A stretch of 64,000 bases of DNA from Zea mays (Eukaryota; Streptophyta; Magnoliopsida; Poales; Poaceae): the NCBI RefSeq assembly GCF_902167145.1, contig NC_050101.1:176696428-176760427 (forward strand), written 5' to 3'. Below, one piece after another: positions 22,154 through 33,936 of this stretch. The notes below the pieces were generated by a model. The model was not told where the DNA came from and ran no database searches. It worked only from the letters and a program-made list of their open reading frames with translations. Both the position numbers and the translations under genes were made by a program. Numbering within the stretch: the first letter of the stretch is position 1; every line of letters starts with the position of its first letter.

Positions 22154-24778
22154 ATGTCGGGAACTCACGCCAAGAAGGAGATGGTGACCGGCGAGAAGCC
22201 CGCCACAAGCCACGGGAAAGCTTCATCGGGAGAGTCCGGCAACAAGAAGGGGGAGGAATCACCTCCCCGCGTCAAGTCGCATCGGAGTGGCAACAAGAAG
22301 AAGAAAATGAAGAAAGTGGTCTACTACGAGACCGATTCTTCGTCTCCTTCCACCTACGGCTCCGATGCGCCGTCCGTCACTTCTAAGCGCCATGAGCGCA
22401 AGAAGTTTAGTAAGATCCCCTTACGCTATCCTCGCATTTCCAAACGCACTCCTTTACTCTCTGTCCCACTAGGCAAACCACCAGTTTTTGACGGTGAAGA
22501 TTATTGTATGTGGAGTGATAAAATGAGGCACCATCTAACCTCACTCCATGCTAGTATTTGGGACATTGTTGAATTTGGTGCGCAGGAACCATCCATGGGG
22601 GATGAAGGCTATGACTCGTACGAGGTAGCCCAAATCCGGCACTTCAACTCCCAAGCCACCACTATACTCCTCGCCTCTCTAAGTCGAGAGGAGTATAATA
22701 AGGTGCAAGGGTTGAAGAGTGCCAAAGAGATTTGGGACGTGCTAAAGACCACTCACGAAGAAGACGAGGTGACCAAGATCACCAAGAGGGAAACGATCGA
22801 GGGGGAGCTCGGTCGCTTCATGCTTCATCAAGGGGAGGAGCCACAAGCCATGTACAACCGGCTCAAGACCTTGGTGAACCAAGTGCGCAACCTCGGGAGC
22901 ATCATATGGGATGACCATGGAATGGTCAAGGTTATTCTAAGATCACTCGTTTTTCTTAATCATACACAAGTTCAATTAATTCGTGGTGATCCTAGATATA
23001 AACTAATGTCTCCCGAGGAAGTGATAGGAAAGTTTGTGAGCTTTGAACTCATGATCAAAGGCTCCAAACAAATCATTGAGCGAGGCGCCACCTCCACACC
23101 CGAGGTGCAACCCGTTGCCTTCAAAGCAACGGAGGAGAAGAAAGAAGAGTCTACATCAAGTAGGCTCCCCATCGACGCCTCCAAGCTCGACAATGAGGAG
23201 ATGGCTTTAATCATCAAAAGCTTTCGCCAAATCCTCAAGCAAAGGAGGGGGAAGGACTACAAGCCCCGCTCCAAGAAAGTTTGCTACAAGTGTGGTAAGC
23301 CCGGTCATTTCATTGCTAAATGTCCATTATCAAGTGATAGTGACAGGGGCGGCGACAAGAAGGGAAGAAGGAAAGAGAAGAAGAAGTATTACAAGAAGAA
23401 GGGCGGCGATGCCCATGTTTGTCGGGAGTGGGACTCCGATGAGAGCTCCACCGACTCCTCCGACGAGGACGCCGCAAACATCGTCATCAACAAGGGTCTT
23501 CTCTTCCCCAACGTCGGCCACAAGTGCCTCATGACAAGGGACGACAAAATAAGGTAAAATCTAGAGCCTCCACTAAATATGCAACATCTAGTGAGGAGGA
23601 GAACTCTAGTGATGATGAGGATAATTTGTTTGCTCTTTTTGCCAACCTCAACATGCAACAAAAGAAAAAATTAAATGAATTAATAGGAGCTATTCATGAG
23701 AAAGATGAACTCTTGGATAGCCAAGTGGACTTCCTAATTAAAGAAAATAAGAAGCATGTTAAGGTTAAAAATGATTATGCTCAAGAAGTAGAAAAGTGTG
23801 AAAAATTGACTAGTGAGCTAAGCACTTGCCATGATGTTATCTCAAACATTAGAAATGAAAATGCAAAATTAATTGCTAAGGTTGAGAAGTTAGATATTTG
23901 TGATGATTCAATTATTAGTCTTAGAAATGATAATGGTAATTTAATTACTAAGATTGACAAATTGAATGCATCTCTCTCTAGCCTTAAAATTAAGAATGAA
24001 AAATTAATTGCTAAGGCTAAATAATTAAATGTTTGCAATGATGTTATTTCCAATCTTAGAAATGAAAAAGTCATGTTACATGCTAAGATTGATGAATTAA
24101 ATGTTTGCAAACCCTCTACATCTACCATTGAGCATGTTACTATTTGTACTAGATGTAGAGATATTAATGTTGATGCTATTCATGATCACCTAACTTTAAT
24201 TAAACAACAAAATGATCACATAGCTCAACTTAGTTCTAAGATTAATGAGCATGACTTAGAAAATGAAAAATTTAAATTTGCTAGAAGCATGCTCTATAGT
24301 GGGAGATGCCCTGGCGTTAAGGATGGCATTGGCTTCCAAAAGGGAGACAATGTCAAGCTTAATGCCCCTAAGAAATTGTCCAACTTTGTTAAGGGCAAAG
24401 CTCCCATGGCTCAGGATAACGAGGGTTACATTTTATATCCTCCCGGTTATCCCGAGCACAAAATTAGGAGAATTCATTCTAGGAAGTCTCACTCTGGCTC
24501 TCATCATGCTTTTATGTATAAGAGTGAGGCATCTAGTTCTAGGTAATCCACTCATGCTAAATTGCCTAAAAAAATCTCTTATTGCATCAAATGAGCCTAA
24601 CATTTTATTTAAGACTTTTGATGCTTCTTATGTGCTCACTAACAAATCAGGCAAAATAGTTGCCAAATATGTTGGGGGCAAACACAAGGGTTCAAAGACT
24701 TGTGTTTGGGTACCCAAGGTGCTTGTTTCTAATGTGAAAGGACCCAAGCCCGTTTGGGTACCTAAGAATAAGGCCTAA
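22154..24778 (+). pseudogene. Gag of element A, broken
   Basis: Begins MSGTHAKKEM like the gag of element B and keeps the zinc knuckle CYKCGKPGHFIAKC (about 23280-23325). A frameshift near 23550 moves the frame; a TAA stop at about 24022-24024, a second shift near 24545 and further damage split the C-terminal half into pieces ending at TAA 24776-24778. Compared with B, the Ser/Lys-rich N-terminal segment is shorter. Not functional. Confidence 0.9.
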
Positions 24779-24791
24779 ATTTGTTTTGTAG

Positions 24792-27700
24792 GTTTATGCA
24801 TCCGGGGGCTCAAGTTGGATCATTGATAGCGGGTGCACAAACCACATGACTGGGGAGAAAAGGATGTTCTCTTCCTATGAGAAAAACCATGATCCCCAAA
24901 GAGCTATCACATTCGGGGATGGAAATCAAGGTTTGGTTAAAGGACTTGGTAAAATTGCTATATCACCTGAACATTCTATTTCCAATGTTTTTTCTTGTAG
25001 ATTCTTTAGATTATAACTTGCTTTCTGTTTCTCAATTATGCAAAATGGGCTACAATTGTCTTTTTACAGATATAGGTGTTACTGTCTTTAGAAAAACTGA
25101 TGATTCAGTAGCATTTAAGGGAGTGCTAGAGGGTCAGCTATACTTAGTTGATTTCAATAGAGCTGAACTCGACACTTGCTTAATTGCTAAGACTAACATG
25201 GGTTGGTTATGGCATCGCTGACTAGCCCACGTTGGGATGAAGAATTTTCATAAGCTTCTAAAGGGAGAGCACATTTTGGGACTAACAAATATTCATTTTG
25301 AGAAAGACAGGATTTGTAGCGTATGTCAAGCAGGAAAGCAAGTTGATGTTCATCATCCACACAAGAACATCATGACGACTGACAGGCCGCTTGAGCTACC
25401 CCACATGGACCTATTCGACCCGAGAGCCTACATGAGCATCAGCGGGAGTAAGTATTGTCTAGTTATTGTGGATGATTATTCTCGCTTCGCTTGGGTGTTC
25501 TTTTTGCAGGATAAATCTCAAACCCAAGAGACCTTAAAGGGATTCTTGAGATGGACTCAAAATGAGTTCAGCTTAAGGATCAAAAAGATTAGAAGCGACA
25601 ACGGGGCGGAGTTCAAGAACTCTCAAATTGAAGGCTTTCTTGAGGACGAGGGCATCAAGCATGAGTTCTCTTCTCCCTACACGCCACAACAAAATGGTGT
25701 AGTGGAGAGGAAGAATAGAACTCTACTTGACATGGCGAGGACCATGCTTGATGAGTACAAGACTTCGGATCGGTTTTGGGCGGAAGCAGCCAACACCGCT
25801 TGCTACGCCATCAACCGTCTCTACCTTCACCGAATCCTCAAGAAAACATCATATGAACTCCTCACCGGTAAAAAGCCCAATGTTTCATATTTTAGAGTCT
25901 TTGGTAGCAAATGCTTTATTTTTGTTAAAAGAGGTAGAAAATCTAAATTTGCTCCTAAGGCTGTAGAAGGCTTTTTACTTGGTTATGATTTAAACATAAG
26001 GGCATATAGAGTCTTTAACAAGTCCACTGGACTAGTTGAAGTTTCTTGTGACATTGTGTTTGATGAGACTAACGGCTCTCAAGTAGAGCAAGTTGATCTT
26101 GATGAGCTAGATGATGAAGAGGCTCCGTGTGTCGCTCTAAGGAACATGTCCATTGGGGATGTGTGTCCTAAGGAATCCGAAGAGCCCTCACATGCACAAG
26201 ATCAACCATCTTCCTCCATGCAAGCATCCCCACCAACTCAAGATGAGGATCAAGCTCAAGATGATGAAAATGAAGACCAAGAGGAGCCACCTCAAGAGGA
26301 GGACAATGATCAAGGGGGAGATGTTAATGATCAAGACAAGGAAGATGATGAGGGTCCAAGGCCGCCACACCCAAGAGTCCACCAAGCAATACAACGAGAT
26401 CACCCCATGAACTCCATCCTCGGCGATATTCATAAGGGGGTAACCACTCGATCTCGTGTTGCTCATTTTTGTGAACATTACTCCTTTGTGTCTTCCATTG
26501 AGCCATACAGGGTGGAAGATGCATTAAGGGATTTGGATTGGGTGTTGGCAATGCAAGAGGAACTCAACAACTTCACTAGGAATGAGGTATGGCATCTTGT
26601 TCCACATCCTAACCAAACTGTTGTAGGAACCAAGTGGGTCTTCCGCAACAAACAAGATGAGCATGGTGTGGTGACAAGGAACAAAGCCCGACTTGTGGCC
26701 AAGGGATATTCACAAGTCGAAGGTTTGGATTTCAGTGAAACCTATGCACCCGTAGCTAGGCTTGAGTCAATTCGTATATTACTTGCCTATGCTACTTACC
26801 ATGGCTTTAAGCTTTACCAAATGGACGTGAAAAGTGCTTTCCTCAATGGACCAATCAAGGAAGAGGTCTACGTTGAGCAACCTCCCGGCTTTGAAGATAG
26901 TGAGTACCCTAACCATTTTTACAAACTCTCTAAGGCGCTTTATGGGCTCAAGCAAGCCCCAAGAGCATGGTATGAATGCCTAAGAGATTTTCTTATTGCT
27001 AATGGCTTCAAAGTCGGAAAAGCCAATCCTAATCTCTTTACTAAAACTATTGCAAATGATTTGTTTGTATGCCAAATTTATGTTGATGATATCATATTCA
27101 GGTCTACTAACAAATCTACTTGTGAAGAGTTTAGTAAGATAATGGTTCAAAAATTCGAGATGTTTATGATGGGGGAGTTGAAGTACTTCTTAGGATTTCG
27201 AGTGAAGCAACTCCAAGAAGGCACCTTCATCAGCCAAACCAAGTATATTCAAGACATTCTTACCAAGTTTGGGTCGAAGGATGCCAAGCCCATCAAGACA
27301 CCCATGTGAACCAATGTGCATCTCGACCTCGACACGGGAGGTAAATCCGTAGATCAAAATGTATACCAGTCGATGATAGGATCCTTACTTTATTTATGTG
27401 CATCTCGACCGAATATTATGCTTTCCATATGCATGTGTGCAAGATTCCAAGCCGATCCTAAGGAAGTTCACCTTAGGGCCGTAAAACGAATCTTGAGATA
27501 TCTAGTTCATACTCCTAAGTTTGGCCTTTGGTACCCCAAGGGATCCACTTTTGATTTAATTGGATATTCAGATGCTGATTGGGCAGGGTGTAAGATTGAT
27601 AGAAAGAGCACATCAGGGACTTGCCAGTTCTTGGAAAGATCTCTGGTGTCTTGGGCTTCTAAGAAATAAAATTCTATAGCCCTTTCTACCGCCGAAGCCG

Positions 27701-28032
27701 AGTACATTGCCGCATGCCATTGTTGCGCACAATTGCTTTGGATGAGGCAAACCCTTAGGGACTATGGTTACAAATTAACCAAAGTCCCTCTCCTATGTGA
27801 TAATGAGAGTGCAATCTGCATGGCAGATAATCCCGTTGAGCACAGCCGCACTAAGCACATAGTCATTCGGTATCACTTTTTGAGGGATCACCAACAACGG
27901 GGGGATATCGAGATTGCATATGTTAGCACCAAAGAACAATTAGCTGATATCTTTACCAAATCACCAGATGAGAAAACTTTTACCAAACTTAGGCATGAGC
28001 TAAACATTCTTGATTCTAGGAATTTTGATTGA
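24792..28032 (+). pseudogene. Pol of element A, broken
   Basis: Keeps the protease motif (DSGCTNHM, about 24826-24850), integrase, RT with YVDD (about 27079) and RNase H in the same order as element B. Damage: a 1-2 base shift near 24990, TGA at about 25219, TGA at about 27307, TAA at about 27667. Several of the stops correspond to C-to-T or G-to-A changes relative to B, the pattern expected of methylated silent DNA. Not functional. Confidence 0.9.
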
Positions 28033-28837
28033 TACTTTGCACACATAGCTCATTTATATACCTTTGATCATCTCTTTCATGTGCTATGACTAATGTGTTT
28101 TTCAAGTGTATTTCATGTTAAGTCATAGATTGAAAGGGAAATGGAGTCTTCGGCGAAGACAAGGCTTCCGCTCCACTCCATCGAATTATTCATCCTTCGC
28201 CATCGCTCCACACCGCTCTCCAATTTGGTATAATCTTCACTCCTATATTATTTACCAAAGGGGGAGAAAGTTTGAAAAAGGGCTTATATTTCACCCACAA
28301 GTATCCGTTTTTGGCGATTCATGCCAAAGGGGGAGAAAGTATTAGCCCAAAGCAAAAGGACCGCACCACCACCAATTTCATAAATTTGTAGTCTTTCAAT
28401 TTGTATTAAAGAAGTTTTTTATAATTGGTATCTTATTTTTGATATAATTTCAAAATTCATATCTAAAACCCTCTTGAACACTAAGAGGAGAATTTCATTA
28501 AGGGGGAGTTTTGTTTAGTCAAAGGAAAAACATTTGAAACAGGGGGAGAAAAAATCAAATCTTGTAAATGCTTCTCAAAATCTTATTCATTTACCTTTGA
28601 CTATTTGCAAAAATACTTTGAAAAGAATTTCCAAAAGATTTTGCAAAAACAAAACATGTGGTGCAAGTGTGGTCCAAAATGTTAAAATTAGAAGAAAGCA
28701 TCCATGCATATCTTATGGAATGTATATTGGTTTAATTCCAAGAAACCTTTGCACTTACCTTATGCAAACTAGTTCAATTCTGCACTTATATATTTGCTTT
28801 TGTTTGTGTTGGCGTCAATCACCCAAAAGGGGGAGAT
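28033..28837 (+). other. 3' non-coding region of element A with repeated purine tracts
   Basis: No frame. Contains several AAAGGGGGAGAAAGT-type purine tracts (about 28256, 28326, 28500, 28541) before the true polypurine tract AAAAGGGGGAGAT adjoining the LTR (28825-28837). Confidence 0.75.
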
Positions 28838-29944
28838 TGAAAGGGAAATAGGCTCACACCTTTTCCTAAATGATTTTGGTGGTTGAATTGCCCAACACAA
28901 ATTATTGGACTAACTACTTTGCTCTAGATTATAAGTTCTACAGGTGTCAAAGGTTCACAACAAACCAATAAAAAGTCCAAGAAAGGGTTCAAATAAAAAG
29001 AGCAAAAGACAACCGAAGGCAGCCCTGGTCTGGCGCATCGGACTGTCCGGTGTGCCACCGGACACTGTCCGGTGCACCAGGGAGAATCACTCCGAACTTG
29101 TCACCTTCGGGAATTTAGGAAGCCACTCCGATATAATTCACCGGACTGCCTGGTGTAGCACCGGACTGTCCGGTGTGCCAGCGGAGCAACGACTAACTGC
29201 GCCAACGACCGTTTGCAAAAGTCAGTGAACAGTGCAACTGCGCACGTAGAGTCAGAGCAGGCACCAGATGGCGCACCGGACAGTGAACATGACCTGTCCG
29301 GTGCACCACGGGACTGTCCGGTGGCCCCACATGTCAGAGCTCCAACGGTCGAACCCTAACGGTTGGGTGACGTGGCTGGCGCTCCGGACTGTCCGGTGCG
29401 CCCTTCGACAGCAACCTTCCCCAACTGCCACTTTGGTAGTTGGGGCTATAAATACCCCAACCACCAACACTTCAAGGTATCCAAGTTTTCAGCCAACACA
29501 TTCAATACAAGAGCTAGTGCATTCAATACAAGACACAAATAGAGTGAATCAAAATCTCTCCAAGTCCCAATTCCACTCAAAGCATTAGTGACTAGAAGAG
29601 AGAGTTTTGTTGTGTTCTTTTGAGCTCTTGCGCTTGAATCGCTTTTCTTCTTCCTCTATTCTTGCTTCCAAGTTCTATGTAATCAAAGCAAGAGACACCA
29701 ATTGTGTGGTGGTCCTTGCGGGGACTAAGTGCCCCAATTGATTGAGAAGAGAAGCTCACTCGGTCTAGGTGACCGTTTGAGAGAGGGAAATGGTTGAAAG
29801 AGACCCGGTCTTTGTGACCACCAACGGGGAGTAGGTTTGCAAGAACCGAACCTCGGTAAAACAAATCACCGTGTCATCCGCCTTATTTGCTTGTGATTTG
29901 TTTTTGCCCTATCTTTCGGACTCGATTATATTTCTAACGCTAAC
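28838..29944 (+). repeat. 3' LTR of element A, first part
   Basis: Starts TGAAAGGGAAATAGG after the polypurine tract and breaks off at CTAAC (29940-29944), where element B begins. The missing end is at 39250-39324. Confidence 0.93.
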
Positions 29945-31181
29945 TGAAAGGGAATTAGGCTTACACCTACTTCCTAATTGATTTTGGTGGTTGAATTGCC
30001 CAACACAAATAATTGGACTAACTAGTTTGCTCTAGACTATATGTTCTACAGGTATCAAAGGTTCATCTACAACTATACTAAATCGACTGTCCGGAATACC
30101 GTAGATTATTCCGGACAGGAGAAGCTTTTTGGAAAAATAGGCCAAGCGCGGACCGTCCGGGCCCTTGTGGCGGACCGTCCGTGACACAAGGATGACCCTC
30201 GGACAGAACCAATGCAAAAATCTGAGTCTGCACTATGGACCGTCCGGAGGATAAGCGCGGACCGTCTGAGACCTCGCGCGGACCGTCCGGCCTCAGGCGC
30301 GGACCGTCCGGTAGGTGAGGAACCGAAAAACCCGAAGGTAACGGGTTCGGTAAAATGAATTTTAGCGTCCGCGCGGACCGTCCGGGGTGCTCGACCGGAC
30401 CGTCCGCGCCAGGCTTTATCTGACATCTGACGACGCATTAAATGCAATATAGCCGTTGATATAGCCGTTACTGCTGACCGTTGCATTTTCAGCCGTTGAT
30501 CTACAGGCGCGGACCGTCCGGACCTGGCTCGCGGACCGTCCGCGCTCGGCAGAATGGCCCAACGGCTAGGAAGTGGTTGGTGGCTATAAATACAACCCCA
30601 ACCACCTCCATTCAATACATCCAAGCATTCCAACCTTCAACATTCAATACAAGAGCTAGCAATCCATTCCAAGACACATTCAAAGTCTCCATCTCTCCAA
30701 GTTTCTCAATTGAGAAAAGAGATCATTAGTGATTAGTGACTTGAGAGAGAAAGTGATCCGTGTGCTATTTGTCGCTCTTGTCGCTTGGCTTTTTGCAATC
30801 GTGCTTTCTTTCAATCTTTCATTGCGATCAAACTCACCTGTAATTGAGGCAAGAGACACCAATCTTGTGGTGATCCTTGTGGGAACTTTGTGTTCCAAGT
30901 GATTGAGAAGAGAAAGCTCACTCGGTCCGAGGGACCGTTTGAGAGAGGGAAAGGGTTGAAAGAGACCCGGCCTTTGTGGCCTCCTCAACGGGGAGTAGGT
31001 TTGCGAGAACCGAACCTCGGTAAAACAAATCCGCGTGTCACACTTCTTATTTGCTTGCGATTTGTTTTCCACCCTCTCTCGCGGACTCGATCATATTTCT
31101 AACGCTAACCCGACTTGTAGTTGTGATTAACTTTGTAAATTTCAGTTTCGCCCTATTCACCCCCCCTCTAGGCGACTATCA
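29945..31181 (+). repeat. 5' LTR of element B
   Basis: 1237 bp, TGAAAG...CTATCA. Has about ten GCGGACCGTCCG-type palindromes (about 30150-30545), TATA box TATAAATA at 30585-30592, then the R-U5 region. Confidence 0.95.
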
Positions 31182-31183
31182 AT

Positions 31184-31195
31184 TGGTATCAGAGC
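31184..31195 (+). other. Primer binding site of element B
   Basis: TGGTATCAGAGC, complementary to the 3' end of initiator-Met tRNA, two bases after the LTR. Confidence 0.92.
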
Positions 31196-31229
31196 CCGGT
31201 GCTTCATTAGAGCCTAACCGCTCGAAGTG

Positions 31230-33923
31230 ATGTCGGGAGATCACGCCAAGAAGGAGATGGAGACCGGCGAAAAGCCCACTACAAGCCACGGGAGCACTTC
31301 ATCGGAAGAGTCCCGCACCAAGAGGAAGGAGAAGAAGAAGAGCTCCTCCAACAAAGGGAAGGAGAAGAAATCTTCTTCTCACCACAAGGAAAGGAAGGAA
31401 AAATCTTCTTCCCACAAGCCGCATCGGAAAGGCGACAAGCACAAGAGGATGAGAAAGGTGGTCTACTACGAAACCGACACTTCATCAACATCTACCTCCG
31501 ACTCCGATGCGCCGTCCGTAACTTCTAAGCGCCAAGAGCGCAAGAAGTTTAGTAAGATCCCCCTACACTACCCTCGTACATCTAGACATACTCCATTACT
31601 TTCTGTTCCATTAGGCAAACCGCCAACCTTTAATGGCGAAGATTATGCAATGTGGAGTGATTTAATGAAATTCCATCTAACCTCACTCCACAAAAGTATA
31701 TGGAATGTTGTTGAGTTTGGAGTACAGGTACCATCCGTAGGGGATGAAGACTACGATACGGACGAAGTGGCCCAAATCGAGCACTTCAACTCCCAAGCCA
31801 CAACCATACTCCTCGCCTCTCTAAGCAAGGAGGAATACAACAAAGTGCAAGGGTTGAAGAATGCAAAGGAGATTTGGGACCTACTCAAGACGGCGCACGA
31901 AGGTGATGAACTCACCAAGATCACCAAGCGGGAAACGATCGAGGGGGAGCTCGGTCGTTTTCGTCTTCGCCAAGGGGAAGAGCCACAAGACATGTACAAC
32001 CGGCTCAAAACCTTGGTGAACCAAGTGCGCAACCTCGGGAGCATAAAGTGGGACGACCACGAGGTGGTTAAGGTTATTCTAAGATCTCTCATTTTCCTTA
32101 ACCCCACTCAAGTTCAATTAATTCGTGGTAATCCTAGATACACTAAAATGACCCCCGAGGAAGTTATCGGGAATTTTGTGAGCTTTGAATGTATGATCAA
32201 GGGCTCAAGGAAAATCAACGAGCTTGATGAACCCTCCACGTCCGAGGCGCAACCGGTGGCATTTAAGGCGACGGAGGAAAAGAAGGAGGAGTCTACACCG
32301 AGTAGACAACCTATAGACGCCTCCAAGCTCGACAATGAGAAAATGGCGCTCGTCATCAAGAGCTTCCGCCAAATCCTCAAGCAAAGGAGAGGGAAAGACT
32401 ACAAGTCCCGCTCCAAGAAGGTTTGCTACAAGTGTCGTAAGCCCGGTCACTTTATTGCTAAATGTCCATTATCAAGTGATAGTGACAGGGGCGACGACAA
32501 GAAGGGGAGAAGAAAGGAGAAGAAGAGGTACTACAAGAAGAAGGGCGGTGATGCCCATGTTTGTCGGGAGTGGGACTCCGACGAAAGCTCAAGCGACTCC
32601 TCCGACGACGAGGACGCCGCCAACATCGCCGTCACCAAGGGACTTCTCTTCCCCAACGTCGGCCACAAGTGCCTCATGGCAAAGGACGGCAAACGGAAGA
32701 AGGTTAAATCCAACTCCTCCACTAAATATGAATCGTCTAGTGATGATAATGCTAGTGGTGAGGAAGATAATTTGCGTATCCTTTTTGCCAACCTTAACAT
32801 GGAACAAAAGGAAAAATTAAATGAGCTAATTAGTGCTATCCATGAAAAGGATGATCTCTTGGACTCCCAAGAGGACTTCCTAATCAAGGAAAATAAGAAA
32901 CATGTTAAGGTTAAAAATGCTTATGCTCTTGAAATTGAGAAATGTCAAAAATTATCTAGTGAGCTAAGTACTTGCCATGAAACAATAGACAACCTTAAAA
33001 ATGAAAATGCTAATTTGTTAGCTAAGGTTGATTCTCATGTTTGCAATGTTTCAATTCCCAACCCTAGAAATGATAATGATGATTTGCTTGCTAGGATTGA
33101 AGAATTGAACATTTCTCTTGCTAGTCTTAGATTAGAAAATGAAAATTTGATTGCTAAGACTAAAGATTTTGATGTTTGCAATGCCACTATTTCCGACCTT
33201 AGAAGTAAGAATGAAATATTGCATGCTAAGGTTGTAGAACTAAAATCTTGCAAACCCTCTACATCTACCGTTGAGCACACTTCTATTTGTGTTAGATGTA
33301 GAGATGTTGATATTAATGCTATTCATGATCACATGTCTTTAATTAAACAACAAAATGATCATATAGCTAAATTAAATGCTAAAATTGCCGAGCGTAACTT
33401 GGAAAATGAAAAATTTAAATTTGCTAGAAGTATGCTCTATAATGGGAGACGCCCTGGCATTAAGGATGGCATTGGCTACCAAAGGGGAGACAATGTCAAA
33501 CTTGATGCCCCTCCTAAGAACTTGTCTAATTTTGTTAAGGGCAAGGCTCCCATGCCTCAGGATAACGAGGGTTACATTTTATACCCTGCCGGTTATCCTG
33601 AGAACAAAATTAGGAGAATTCATTCTAGGAAGTCTCACTCTGGCCCTAATCATGCTTTTATGTATAAGGGTGAGGCATCTAGCTCTAGGCAACCAACCCG
33701 TGCTAAGTTGCCTAAGAAAACTCTTATTGCATCAAATGAGCATAACATTTCATTTAAGACTTTTGATGCATCCTATGTTTTAACTAACAAATCCGGCAAG
33801 GTCGTTGCCAAGTTTGTTGGGGGCAAACACAAGGGGTCAAAGACTTGTGTTTGGGTACCCAAAGTTCTTGTTTCTAATGCCAAAGGACCCAAAACAGTTT
33901 GGGTACCTAAAGTCAAGAACTAA
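31230..33923 (+). CDS. Gag protein of element B, intact
   Basis: 897 residues starting MSGDHAKKEME. The N-terminal 75 residues are Lys/Ser-rich and likely disordered; the central part is the copia gag domain (UBN2-like, about 110-300, with FNGEDYAMWSD and TILLASLSKEEY). A zinc knuckle CYKCRKPGHFIAKC (about 398-411) binds genomic RNA. A Lys-rich and acidic linker follows, then a long coiled-coil region rich in Leu, Asn and Lys (about 520-740). It forms the virus-like particle. The coiled-coil extension makes it much longer than typical copia gags and is characteristic of SIRE-type elements. No stop or shift. The stop TAA at 33921-33923 lies 13 bases before the pol frame. Confidence 0.92.
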   Translation: MSGDHAKKEMETGEKPTTSHGSTSSEESRTKRKEKKKSSSNKGKEKKSSSHHKERKEKSSSHKPHRKGDKHKRMRKVVYYETDTSSTSTSDSDAPSVTSKRQERKKFSKIPLHYPRTSRHTPLLSVPLGKPPTFNGEDYAMWSDLMKFHLTSLHKSIWNVVEFGVQVPSVGDEDYDTDEVAQIEHFNSQATTILLASLSKEEYNKVQGLKNAKEIWDLLKTAHEGDELTKITKRETIEGELGRFRLRQGEEPQDMYNRLKTLVNQVRNLGSIKWDDHEVVKVILRSLIFLNPTQVQLIRGNPRYTKMTPEEVIGNFVSFECMIKGSRKINELDEPSTSEAQPVAFKATEEKKEESTPSRQPIDASKLDNEKMALVIKSFRQILKQRRGKDYKSRSKKVCYKCRKPGHFIAKCPLSSDSDRGDDKKGRRKEKKRYYKKKGGDAHVCREWDSDESSSDSSDDEDAANIAVTKGLLFPNVGHKCLMAKDGKRKKVKSNSSTKYESSSDDNASGEEDNLRILFANLNMEQKEKLNELISAIHEKDDLLDSQEDFLIKENKKHVKVKNAYALEIEKCQKLSSELSTCHETIDNLKNENANLLAKVDSHVCNVSIPNPRNDNDDLLARIEELNISLASLRLENENLIAKTKDFDVCNATISDLRSKNEILHAKVVELKSCKPSTSTVEHTSICVRCRDVDINAIHDHMSLIKQQNDHIAKLNAKIAERNLENEKFKFARSMLYNGRRPGIKDGIGYQRGDNVKLDAPPKNLSNFVKGKAPMPQDNEGYILYPAGYPENKIRRIHSRKSHSGPNHAFMYKGEASSSRQPTRAKLPKKTLIASNEHNISFKTFDASYVLTNKSGKVVAKFVGGKHKGSKTCVWVPKVLVSNAKGPKTVWVPKVKN

Positions 33924-33936
33924 ATTTGTTTTGTAG

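Noticed and set aside
30032..30633. Antisense frames in the B LTRs repeated at 38101-38702
   Set aside because: They arise from the palindromic GGACCGTCC arrays, which are open on both strands, and appear identically in both LTRs.
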